Shown here piece after piece: positions 16,274-25,700 of a stretch of DNA of 48,867 nt. A program made the translations under genes and the position numbers. The notes below the pieces were generated by a model. It made no database searches and had not been told where the DNA came from. It saw nothing but the letters and a program-made list of their open reading frames with translations. Position 1 is the first letter of the stretch. Each line of letters opens with the position of its first letter. This DNA comes from Halopenitus salinus (GTDB taxonomy: Archaea; Halobacteriota; Halobacteria; Halobacteriales; Haloferacaceae), in contig NZ_JBHSXL010000015.1 in the NCBI RefSeq assembly GCF_042662125.1, positions 1-48,867 on the forward strand, given 5' to 3'.

Positions 16274-18214
16274 ATGGATCTACAAGCCCTCAAGGTGGAG
16301 AACTTCAGATCGATAGAGGACTCTGGGTGGGTTTCAATCGACGATCTCACGTGCTTCATTGGGAAGAACGAATCTGGTAAAACAGCCTTTATGAATGCTG
16401 TTGAGCAAATCAACCCTCGATTTGGATCTCCTGATTATACTCCCTACAAAGACTACCCCCGAAATAAGTGGCCAATATATAAACGGAACCACGATGCCGA
16501 ACCAGCCCTCATTGCGAGTGCTAAATTCGAGTTAGAAGATGAAGATATAGTGGAGATAGAAAGCCGTGAATACAGTGGTATCATTGGGGATACAGAAGCG
16601 ATCTACAAAAGGTATCTCGATGATTCCGAGGAGTGGGAACTAGAGATTGAGGAGGCGTCTCTCGTTCAAGGCCTTGTCCCGGACAGAGGGCTGCATGATA
16701 AGACAGAAACCAAGCTATTGGGATCAGATTCGATATCGGAATTGAAAGCAAATATCCGAGAGTCAACTTCGGATGATGATGCGTTGGAAGAATTGGAGAA
16801 CAAGATCTCTGGGGAGTATTTAGAGGGCCTTCAGAAGAGGATAGGGCGTAATCACTTGAAGGCGAAGGTTCCATCTTTCCATTATATAGGCGAATATTCT
16901 ATTATGAATGATACTGTGAGTATAAACCAGCTAATCAAAGATAAAAACAATAATAATCTGGATGAATCTGATGAGGTCTTTATGTCTCTACTCTCTGTTG
17001 CGAACCTTGACTTGCAAGAGTTGAGGGACAATCCTGACTGGCGGAAAATAAGAACCGAACTCCAGGCAGCCTCCGGAAGAGTGACGGAAGATTTGCTAAA
17101 TTACTGGACTCAAAATCAGAATCTTCGTTTCTCCTTCGATAGAAATGAAGCCAAACAGGAAGGTCCTTCAGATTATAATTCAGGAAAAATTGTGGATGTT
17201 ACTGTAGAGAATAGTGATGGTGTTGAGGTTGGCTTTGATCAGCGGTCGCAAGGGTTCCGTTGGTTCTTCTCCTCATTTTGCCAGTTCCGGGATATTCGAG
17301 ACTCGGATGAAGACTTGGTCCTACTATTAGATGAACCTGGCCTCCATCTACATGCTAAAGCCCAGCAGGACTTCTTGGACTTCCTAGATCAAGAATTATC
17401 AGCGGAGCATATCGTTGCCTATGCTACCCACTCTCCGTTTATGATTGACCCTCGGAATCTGAACCGATCAAAGATGGTAATGGCCGACCCAGAGGGACAG
17501 ACAAACATTTCCGACGACGTTATGGCGACTGACGAAGCCACGCGCCTCCCTCTACAGAATGTATTCGAATTTGACCTTGTTGACACGCTTCTGATCCGAC
17601 CGCAAACTCTTCTTGTTGAGGGAAAGTCAGATCACGCTTATCTATACGCTATTTCAAATATCTTGGAGAAACGAGGACGGACGGGCTTAGACAAGTCTTG
17701 GACAGTTATTCCGGTTGGAAGCGGAAGTAACGTCCCTACCTTTGTTTCGTTATTCGGTGCTAATGATCTTGATCTTGGTGTCTTACTGGACGGGGACTCT
17801 GGATACAACCAACGAAAAGAAGACATTACCTCTAAAGGAGTGATGAGTGATGAACATATTCGCTCCACCTCTGACTTTGTTGACCAAAACTATAGTGATA
17901 TTGAGGACTTGTTCAGTGAAGACTTCTATCTTGAACTAGTCAATCAAACGTACCAAGCTGAACTTGCACAAGGTCCCCACCCAGTTGGTGAGATAGTTGC
18001 CAGCGATTTCAAAAACGAAAACCCAAGAGTCGTCAAGCGCTTGGAAAAATATTTTGAAAGGCAACATATTAACGAAGGAAACTTTGAGCACTTCGCTCCC
18101 GCAGAATATCTACAGCAGAACCTGGAGAGATTACGTGAAGAAATCGATCCGGAGTCTCTTAACAACTTTGAGGAACTGTTTGAGGATTTCAATACCTATC
18201 TGGAAGAATTCTAA
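16274..18214 (+). CDS. OLD-family nuclease (ABC-type ATPase with Toprim domain)
   Basis: A 646-residue protein. The N-terminal ATPase has Walker A GKNESGKT at 30-37, the signature-like QRSQGFRWFFSSF, and Walker B VLLLDEPGLHLHAKAQ with D353-E354, then the H-loop YATHSPF. The C-terminal Toprim nuclease domain has LLVEGKSDHAYLY (E449) and LLDGDSG (D506, D508). This order is that of the OLD family, which cuts or nicks DNA and includes phage P2 Old and Gabija GajA. No UvrD-type helicase adjoins it, so it is a solitary (class 1-like) OLD rather than Gabija. The ATG at 16274 is preferred; a TATA-like box lies about 27 bases upstream. Codon use is AT-rich like the rest of the element. A defence role is inferred from family and context. 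Confidence 0.9.
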   Translation: MDLQALKVENFRSIEDSGWVSIDDLTCFIGKNESGKTAFMNAVEQINPRFGSPDYTPYKDYPRNKWPIYKRNHDAEPALIASAKFELEDEDIVEIESREYSGIIGDTEAIYKRYLDDSEEWELEIEEASLVQGLVPDRGLHDKTETKLLGSDSISELKANIRESTSDDDALEELENKISGEYLEGLQKRIGRNHLKAKVPSFHYIGEYSIMNDTVSINQLIKDKNNNNLDESDEVFMSLLSVANLDLQELRDNPDWRKIRTELQAASGRVTEDLLNYWTQNQNLRFSFDRNEAKQEGPSDYNSGKIVDVTVENSDGVEVGFDQRSQGFRWFFSSFCQFRDIRDSDEDLVLLLDEPGLHLHAKAQQDFLDFLDQELSAEHIVAYATHSPFMIDPRNLNRSKMVMADPEGQTNISDDVMATDEATRLPLQNVFEFDLVDTLLIRPQTLLVEGKSDHAYLYAISNILEKRGRTGLDKSWTVIPVGSGSNVPTFVSLFGANDLDLGVLLDGDSGYNQRKEDITSKGVMSDEHIRSTSDFVDQNYSDIEDLFSEDFYLELVNQTYQAELAQGPHPVGEIVASDFKNENPRVVKRLEKYFERQHINEGNFEHFAPAEYLQQNLERLREEIDPESLNNFEELFEDFNTYLEEF

Positions 18215-18259
18215 GCCCCATCAAGAGTTGACGACTATGGGCTACCAAGCGGAACGACA

Positions 18260-19201
18260 CTACAACGCTGGGACGCCCTGACTCGATCGAAACCAGTCCT
18301 TCGGACTTGCCCACGCGAGAGCTGCTCCCTCAAACAATGCCTGCGGTGGATCTTCTCGTTCGGTATCATAGAAATCTCCGAGGGGTAAATGTGCGAGCTG
18401 CGAAGCCAGATACTGCGCTCCAGCTGTATTTGGAAGCAGCCTGCTGTTCGTCTCGTCATTAATATCGTTTAGCTTGTCCGGGATTTGCTTGACAATTCGA
18501 GGTGTATGTTCAACAGTGATCGCGCCACTTGTGCCGTCAGCTCGATACCGGTGATCCTCCTCGTACGCATTCGCACAATATTTGAGATGCTTTTCCAATC
18601 CCGGCTCGAAATGCTCCGTCGTTACATCATCATCGAGATCGTCGATCCAGAGGTAGATATGCTCGTGGGGAGTTCCGGCACTCCGAGTTGGAGCTGTCAC
18701 AGCTATCCACTCGAATGTGAAATCACCGAGATGGTAGTTCAACGCTTCACGAACGGATCGATGAACTCCCCCGCCGTGTAACATCTCGTTGCATTCCCAG
18801 GGAGTGAGCCAGTTGTCGGTTTCATCGAGTGGCGACAAACGTCGGGTGAGCATCGCCGTCGTGACGTTCTCGTAGTTCGTCCGAAAGTGTCGATCGGCTT
18901 CGAGAATTCGAGGATATATATGGTAGCGGTGACGCTCGTACTTCGACGTGCGTCCGACTGCATTCCACGATGCTCGCTGAGTACGTAGGTACGTTTCCCG
19001 TGCTTCCTCAACTGTCTGTGGCTCCCCACAGTCAGTCAGAGGTGCTGGAAGGCGTTCTACCTTCACCGATGGCGGAGCTAATGGGAGTTTCCGACGTGTA
19101 GCGTGGTTGGCAGTAGATGGATCTCCCGGTTCGGGTACAACTGCCGTCCTCGTTCCTGGTGGATTTCCGTTAGTTGGCCCATAGTCATCTGGGACACTCA
19201 T
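18260..19201 (-). CDS. HUH-type rolling-circle replication initiator
   Basis: A 313-residue protein with the layout of haloarchaeal plasmid and virus Rep proteins. Motif 1 may be TTAMLTRRLSP (114-124). Motif 2 is the metal-binding HxH in TPHEHIYLWIDD (H179, H181). Motif 3 is probably AGAQYLASQL, with Tyr264 as the residue that would nick and bind the 5' end of DNA. Such proteins start replication of small haloarchaeal plasmids and of viruses such as pleolipoviruses and SNJ1. It overlaps the upstream 98-residue gene by four bases and forms an operon with it and the small gene at 19527. The nearby gene-free stretch could hold its origin. It converges on the OLD gene. Confidence 0.8.
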   Translation of the reverse strand: MSVPDDYGPTNGNPPGTRTAVVPEPGDPSTANHATRRKLPLAPPSVKVERLPAPLTDCGEPQTVEEARETYLRTQRASWNAVGRTSKYERHRYHIYPRILEADRHFRTNYENVTTAMLTRRLSPLDETDNWLTPWECNEMLHGGGVHRSVREALNYHLGDFTFEWIAVTAPTRSAGTPHEHIYLWIDDLDDDVTTEHFEPGLEKHLKYCANAYEEDHRYRADGTSGAITVEHTPRIVKQIPDKLNDINDETNSRLLPNTAGAQYLASQLAHLPLGDFYDTEREDPPQALFEGAALAWASPKDWFRSSQGVPAL

Positions 19202-19494
19202 CCGTCGGCACAGAGCATCGGTATGCCGTCAACTTCGACAGGGTCAGAGCCTCCTCTATGAAGCTGTCCGTGTTCCGTTTGTGATAGTGCATCCAGAAAC
19301 GCTGGAGCATCTATTTTGAGGAGTGGTAATTGATGGTGGGACTGTGCATCGTATATCTCGTCGCCGGACTTTGCATAGAGGGTGAGTCGAGCAAGGTTGA
19401 CGATCTCGCCATTCGGGTCTGTAATGAATTCCCGAGCATCTTCACGTGTCCAGTAGGTACAGTTCGTCTCGCCAGTAGATGTGTCTGATTTCAT
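19198..19494 (-). CDS. Small protein coupled to the HUH Rep
   Basis: A 98-residue acidic protein whose last codons overlap the Rep start (ATGA type). Its sequence (YWTREDAREFITDPNGEIVN, then LPLLKIDAPAFLDAL) has no motif I know, but the conserved-looking Trp-Thr-Arg-Glu-Asp start and tight coupling point to a plasmid gene that works with Rep. It might control copy number or replication. No function is assigned. Confidence 0.65.
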   Translation of the reverse strand: MKSDTSTGETNCTYWTREDAREFITDPNGEIVNLARLTLYAKSGDEIYDAQSHHQLPLLKIDAPAFLDALSQTEHGQLHRGGSDPVEVDGIPMLCADG

Positions 19495-19526
19495 ATGATA
19501 AAAAAGAGATTCAGTAATCGCCGCCG

Positions 19527-19673
19527 CTATTCTTGTGATTCGATATACCGTCCTGCCAATTCGTATATCACTGCACCGTATGGTATTTCATCAGTTCTGT
19601 ACAACACGAGTCTTGCTTCGTCGAGCGCGTTCTTTTCTGCACGGCTAACGCTAATCGTAGTATCTCGTACCAT
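19527..19673 (-). CDS. 48-residue small protein, possibly ribbon-helix-helix
   Basis: A short gene below usual length cut-offs. It reads MVRDTTISVSRAEKNALDEA and continues with two helix-like stretches ending in GRYIESQE. A beta-strand start (TTISVS) followed by two helices is the ribbon-helix-helix pattern of small DNA-binding repressors and antitoxins. It is 32 bases upstream of the 98-residue gene and on the same strand as Rep, and it follows a good TATA box on the minus strand (RC of TTATATA). It is probably a regulator of the replication operon; this is inferred. Confidence 0.65.
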   Translation of the reverse strand: MVRDTTISVSRAEKNALDEARLVLYRTDEIPYGAVIYELAGRYIESQE

Positions 19674-19727
19674 TCTAACAATAGCAGGGACGCCCGCTCA
19701 TCCCCTCCAATAGTATTAATGGTAAAG

Positions 19728-19741
19728 GGTTTATATACCCC
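19728..19741 (-). promoter_or_regulatory. TATA box upstream of the rep operon
   Basis: On the minus strand the sequence reads GGGTATATAAACCC, a strong archaeal TATA element and nearly a palindrome. It lies about 60 bases before the 48-residue gene. A 13-base match (GGGTTTATATACC) occurs at 29193-29205. Confidence 0.55.
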
Positions 19742-20842
19742 CCATCGGGGTGAGAATTTCCGCTGTCTTAGGCTCTGTATCGGTTGTTTATGATTATAGT
19801 GGTCGATAGATATTTATACCCTGAATATCAGGAGTTGCCTGAGAACCACCAACATATCTGATTAGCGTTCCACAATTGAGATCATCTATACACCCAGTTT
19901 TCACGACTTTGAATTCCCTAAATTTGGCCATCAACCGACCCATATTTCCTGACCTCAGATCAGAAATTTCGCAGATGGGGTTACGTATATTACACATTAT
20001 GATATACATCAATGTTCTAACCCGGTGTTTATTATTTATATACTTATACATAGGTGATAGTATAACCATATTGTTAATTTGGAGGTCCCGGAACTCCACA
20101 GACGGCTGCTATCGCGTTTTCCAACCGAAACGTCCCTACCTACTCGTACGATGGGAAGATTAATTCACACTTGCATCAGATGGTTTAGAATAGCTTTGAG
20201 ATCGGTGGCTGTTCTCCAGCTTTGATAGTACGATCTCCCCGGCATACATATAGTATATACATACGGTTCATTTGTGATCTTCAGATAGGTTTACATCGGA
20301 GTGATTCACTTCATAGAGTGGGTTTTGTTACCTGTTCTTTGGTAATACCTTACTCTGTGGACTAATTAGAGTGTTTTAACACATAGAGGGGAGGGTAAAA
20401 CTATTCTTTTTACACTATCATATTGTTGTGGTCATACAGTAGTATATATATTATAGTAATGATGGGGGGTAGTGGATGGTATGACCGAGAGAAGTGAACC
20501 AAGATCTCACGCTTCTCCATTCATGATCTAAAAATATAAGAAATATATAATACCTACCTATCTTATATTTGTGTGTGTGTTTCACCACGACGAGCGACAA
20601 GATCGTTTACTGTCACCTACGCCAGTCCAGAAGCATATTCCACTCCCGTCTATGAATTTATCCACCCAATGAACTCGAGTCAACCGTAGTAACGATCGAG
20701 AATGACTAGGCGCGTAAGTGTGTGTGCGCGAACACACCGTTCACACGCTCACTAGCTCGTGCATCTGCGTATGCGCCGCCCGAACGACTATTTCCGAATT
20801 TTCACGTATAGACTTCGTACGTGAGAGTTCGGAAACCCTCGG
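19742..20842. other. 1.1-kb AT-rich gene-free stretch, possible origin region
   Basis: No convincing gene on either strand; two overlapping frames of about 100 codons near 19794-20163 lie opposite each other and lack features. The DNA is very AT-rich with runs such as TATATATTATAG (20444) and a GT repeat near 20569. It contains one copy of the 16-bp motif at 20375. Its place between the rep operon and the helicase gene makes it the best candidate for the element's replication origin. Confidence 0.45.
20375..20390 (+). repeat. 16-bp motif, copy 1 (TTTAACACATAGAGGG)
   Basis: Exact match, in inverted orientation, to 29081-29096. A shorter 11-base version (AACACATAGAG) is at 28991-29001. All copies lie in gene-free stretches of the element. 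Confidence 0.7.
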
Positions 20843-22549
20843 CTACTCCATACGCCCGAACTCGGCGAATTTCTCAAGCTGTACATTTGACCAGTGATAC
20901 GCGTTCCCGCGCCCGCCGCGACGTGACGTTACGTATCCTTCCTCTTCCAGCTCCTGCATCAACTTCCCCACTTGACGAGGCTGAATCGAAACGCCCTCCG
21001 CGATCTCCTTGTTTGTCCACTCTCCATCAGGCCACTTGTCGGATTCACGGAGTGTCAAGACGATCTCCTGCATTCCCTTGGACCACGTCTTGATGGTTAC
21101 CTCTTCGTGAGGATTGATCCATCGAGGGAGACGAGATGTGTGTACGTATACGATCGCACCTTTTTCTCCACCGCTTGCTGTTCGACCGAATCGCATTACT
21201 GCTTGAAGAACTTCCTTTCCTACAACGTCCGCAAACAGTGCGTTCCCAAGTGGACCGAAGTCTAAGCGATTTCCCTTCGTTACGTTTCCATCGCTGTCTT
21301 CCTTCCGTGATACGGCATCACCATTGAGAGCGCCCCATCGTTCGACTGCTTCATCCTCAGGGGGATGTGGACTTCCGATAACCGCACCAAGTCGTGTTTC
21401 AGCGAACTCGTTACTCCCTTTGAGGTTTCCATAGTGTTCCGCCCGCTCTATGTGTTTATCCACTCCGAAGGAGACATACTGTTCCTTCGCCTGTTTTGAC
21501 GTAATTACTGCTGGCTTCTGTCCCTCTTGTTCGTGGATATTCTCCAGAAGAGCGCCATCCGATCTGTGGTTAACGTGTGCGCCACTCTGGTAGGGTTTTG
21601 TCCCTGCATTGGTTTGGACGATCTGAAGGCTGAGAACGTCACGAAGGTATGTGCGCTTCTCCTGATTTGATTCCAGTACCTCCTCGTGATATACCCAATC
21701 CCCACCGAGTATGAGCCGCCATTTTGTGATCGTGGGTGTACCGTCGAGGGCAACTACGCTTTCGGCCGCATAGAGCGGGGGTGGAATGAGGACTGTCCAC
21801 TCGTCATCGGGACTTTTGGTTGCGACACGTCCTGCATCAAGTTCTGCAACCTCCCATTCGTTATCTAGTAACTCGAACTCAAGGCCGGCGTGTGCCAAAA
21901 GGGGTGCGTGAGCGTGGAAACCCCGACTTTGCTGTGACTCTCGCCGAGTGTCTCGGTGAGCGTAGCTGCTCATATCATCCTTCCAAGCATCAATGGCATC
22001 CTGATACTCCGGTTTGAATCGACGACGAGTCAGCTGCTTCCAGTTCTCGAAGGGGAGATCGTCGTCGATTTGGAGATAGTTCGTAATTGCTCGCGTTGCT
22101 TCATTGTGTGTCGGCTCGAAGAAGTATGCGTCACCAGGAAACTCGTCGTAAGCGACGTATCTATCTTCGATGTAGTTCTCGTTGTGTGCTTGGAGGTAGT
22201 GACCGATTAGTACATCATACTCGTCGGGGTCGAAATCACGCTGTTCCATATAGGAACATCGGCCATTCACTTGGCAGGGAAGGAGCTTCCCGAAGTGCAT
22301 CTTCGAATTCTCGTGAATATCTGCTCCCGAAATCCCGGTGGCGTATACCGATTGTATCTCCCCCTCTATGGGGTAGTCCCCGCCCATCGTCTCACACTCT
22401 CGATGAAACGCCGGTAGAATCCGATACGTCAACCCACGCTCGGAACACCACTTCTTGTACTGACCGTAGAGTTCGTGGCGGGAAGTGAACAAAGTGAGTT
22501 GATTCCCCGTCGCCTCTGCCCACTCGACGACACCGTAGCTCTTTCCCAT
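20843..22549 (-). CDS. SF2 helicase-like protein with winged-helix C-terminus; N-terminus disturbed
   Basis: A 568-residue protein as read from the ATG at 22549. That ATG lies inside the Walker A motif: upstream codons in the same frame give SLVEALP, making ALPAMGKS. Later features are four Cys near the N-terminus (KKWCSERG, HRECETM, LPCQVNGRCSYM) that recall XPD/DinG-type Fe-S helicases, a Walker B-like YVAYDEFPG, and a helicase motif VI-like VLQAVMRFGRTASGG. The end (WTNKEIAEGVSIQPRQVGKL) is a winged helix. The true start is upstream but that frame has no ATG, GTG or TTG before its stop at 22706. It probably works in element replication. It is divergent from the restriction gene. Confidence 0.65.
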   Translation of the reverse strand: MGKSYGVVEWAEATGNQLTLFTSRHELYGQYKKWCSERGLTYRILPAFHRECETMGGDYPIEGEIQSVYATGISGADIHENSKMHFGKLLPCQVNGRCSYMEQRDFDPDEYDVLIGHYLQAHNENYIEDRYVAYDEFPGDAYFFEPTHNEATRAITNYLQIDDDLPFENWKQLTRRRFKPEYQDAIDAWKDDMSSYAHRDTRRESQQSRGFHAHAPLLAHAGLEFELLDNEWEVAELDAGRVATKSPDDEWTVLIPPPLYAAESVVALDGTPTITKWRLILGGDWVYHEEVLESNQEKRTYLRDVLSLQIVQTNAGTKPYQSGAHVNHRSDGALLENIHEQEGQKPAVITSKQAKEQYVSFGVDKHIERAEHYGNLKGSNEFAETRLGAVIGSPHPPEDEAVERWGALNGDAVSRKEDSDGNVTKGNRLDFGPLGNALFADVVGKEVLQAVMRFGRTASGGEKGAIVYVHTSRLPRWINPHEEVTIKTWSKGMQEIVLTLRESDKWPDGEWTNKEIAEGVSIQPRQVGKLMQELEEEGYVTSRRGGRGNAYHWSNVQLEKFAEFGRME

Positions 22550-22762
22550 CGCAGGGAGTGCTTCGACGAGAGACGTTCCGCGTTGTTCGAACGCCTTGTG
22601 TATCGTTTCATAGAGGCGGTTTCGAGCCTCAGATAGCGAGAGTGGTTCGCTGCTCGCCTCGAATAAATTTCTCAGCGTAATATCGATAGAAGTGAGCGGG
22701 ATTGGTTAAATCGTGTCGAAGCTCCGATGGTGAAATAAGTCAGTAAATCTCCGTCGATACAA

Positions 22763-22771
22763 CCTTTTTAC
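22763..22771 (+). promoter_or_regulatory. TATA-like box for the type IIG gene
   Basis: CTTTTTACC lies about 27 bases before the ATG at 22795, fitting a leaderless message. Confidence 0.45.
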
Positions 22772-22794
22772 CGTGTGGCTGTCTCGGGTTTGTT

Positions 22795-25700
22795 ATGTCC
22801 GATACGTCTGCGATTCTTGACGCCCTCCACGAGGTTTCCTCCCGACTGGATGGGAATATGACCGAGAAAGACGTTGAAAATGCCTTTCTCAACGAGAACT
22901 TCTATACCCATCTCGGATATCAGGGAACGGGATATGACCTTCGTAGTGAGTGGACGCTTCCCGACGATCGACGTCCCGACTACGTAACTCTGGACAACAA
23001 CGAGTCTGTCACGGCCGTCTATGAGTTCAAAACGACGGGACGCGATCTTACTCCCCACGAAGATCAACTATTTCACTACGTAGACGAACTGAAGGCCGAT
23101 TATGGCGTTCTCACCAACGGCGACGAACTCCGCCTCTACCGCCGTGACGGACACACTCACCTCCTCACCGTCTCCCTCGAAGACGCAACTGAGAGTGACG
23201 CCGCCGATCTCGAAGCCGCCCTCCAAAAGCCCGAGTGGGACATAACCGATCCCGAGAGCGTCACAGCCTTCCTCGACCGCCTCGATGAAGTGGAACTCGA
23301 CGGGCAACTCGGACAGGAACACTTCTTCGAGACGTTCCGTTTGGAGGAGGACAGTCCCTTTGCCAATCTCGTGACGGCGATGATGGACTTGCTCGAAGAA
23401 CTCCGTGACGAACAGGAAGCGAAATTCGTGAAGGGGGCCTACGACTTTTGGGAGGCCAGCTACGCAAGCGAACCCGACGAGACGCCCGACTCGTGGGAAC
23501 CGTTTATCGGAGGGAAGCAATCACTTCGGGACTTTATGTTCTGTCTGGAGTCCGGCCACGCGCTCCTCGCTCGTCTCCTCTTGGCGAAGGCCACCGACGA
23601 TCACGACTTCTTCCCGAACAGCAAGGGGCTTCGTCGATACTTCGATGAACTCGGCGGCTTCAGCGGGAACATCGAACTGGATGCCTATCCCGTCGCGGCG
23701 AACGGGATGATCGAAGATATGCGGAATCAGCTCGTCCAGAGTCTGTTTGAGGACGACATCTTCATCTGGTGGACCGACGGCTACGGCGAACAGACCGCGA
23801 GCCAACACGACAGCCCGTACACCCGTTTCCGCGACGTAGCCAAAGATGGAAGTGAGGTGAGCCGTGTGAGTCCCGCCACCCGCGAGCGGTTCAGTCGCGC
23901 TATCGCTCACGTCTCCTTCGCTGTCCTCAAGTTCGACTTCGCGGAGATCGAGGGCGACCCGCTCGGGGATCTCTATCAGCGGTACTTCGATCCGGAGACA
24001 CGGAAGGCCCTCGGGGAGTTCTACACGCCACAGCCGGTCATCGACTACATCATGGATGGTGTGGACTACAACGTCGGCGTTTCACAGGAGCGCCTTATCG
24101 ACCCGTCCTGCGGCTCCGGGACCTTCCTCGTGGAAGCCGTGAACCGCTATCTCGACGACGTGCGGCGGTACAACGACGATCCCGATTGGTCGGAACACCT
24201 CACGGAACTGTGTACGACGCCGCACATCGTCGGTCTTGACATTCACCCGTTCGCAGTGTTAATGGCACAGATTCGCTTTATGGTCGCCATCCTCCCCGAG
24301 TACCGGGAGGCAAAACGCGAGACGGAGAGTTTCACCATACGTCGGCTTCCGATCTTCCGAACTGACTCGCTACGGAACGAGCGTGAATTGACGGGAATAG
24401 ATCTCGGCGACGACGAGCAGACGCAGATGACGCTCGACTCGATCACGGAGGACAGTCAGGACGTGAAGATCCCAGTTCCCCTTCCCATCGAGGTCAATGA
24501 GGGTGAGGTGGCCGACTCCGAACTCGAAGACGGCTTCCTCGTTCAGCGTGTCCGGATGCCGAAGTACGACACCGCGAAGATGAACGCCGGCGTTCGGAAC
24601 TTCGGGGAATATTACGCAGCCCTACAGGGCGTCCTCGATGTGGTGAAATTCCACATGCAGGAGAGTTGGTGGGAGTATGGCGGTGGCCTCGAACAAGGAA
24701 TCCACCGCTACACGACCCGAGAGTACGACGGCGTCGAGGAATTCTTCGAGCCGTATGTCAACGACATTCTCGCGACGGTTCGCTACCTTCGAGAGGATCA
24801 CGGTGACGGACGGCTGTTCAAGATGTTCGAGGACAGCGTTCTCGCGCTCGTCGTGAAGAACTATATGGAGTACCAGTACGTCGTTGGGAATCCTCCCTAC
24901 GTCCGTATTCAGAACCTTCCCGATCAACAGAAAGCGATCCTCGACGAACTGTACGACTCCACCACAGGTAACTACGATCTCTACTGTCCGTTCTATGAGC
25001 GGGGAATTGACTGGCTCGAAGAAGGGACGGGGAGACTCGGATATATTACACCGAACCAGTTCATGGTGACTGACTACGGGGACGGGCTTCGTCGTGTCCT
25101 TCGAGAAGAAACCGCCCTCGATGAAGTGTACGACTTCCGGGATTCAGGCGTGTTTAAGGACGCGACGAACTACCCGGCTATCGTAATTGCGGAAGACGAA
25201 CCGGACGAAGACGCTCGTGAGAAGAATCAGATTCGGTGTGTCCGGGTGAAGGCGAACGTCGAAGAAGACACAGGAAGAGCGTTGGACGAGGAGATCGTCG
25301 CCGCTGTGCGCGATCACCGTGGAGAACCGGGGTATTCGGACGAGTTCATCGACGTGTTCGACTTCCCACAAATGGAACTTGGTGACGGCTACTGGTCGAT
25401 GATGCCACCGGAAGAACTGGAGGTGTTTCGGAAGCTTGAGCGCAAAAGCGATAGCAGGCTGGATGAGATAACAGATTCTGTTTTTGCGGGTACTCAGACG
25501 AGTGCCAACAAAGTGTACGTCGTCACTCCGGTGAATGCAGGCCGGATGGAACCTGATGAAGGTGGCGACACGGTTCGAGTCGTTCCATCAGGGGAAGACC
25601 GTGAGTACGAGATTGAGACAGATCTTCTTTCTCCTTGGCTTGATGGTAAAGACATTCAGAGATGGGAAGCGGATTGGTCGGGTCAGCATGTAATTCTCCC

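Noticed and set aside
16274..18214. Gabija system
   Set aside because: The OLD-like ATPase-Toprim protein could be GajA, but no UvrD-like GajB gene is adjacent on either side.
19794..20163. Two overlapping ORFs of about 100 codons on opposite strands
   Set aside because: They lie over each other in AT-rich DNA, and neither shows domain features. I treat the stretch as non-coding.
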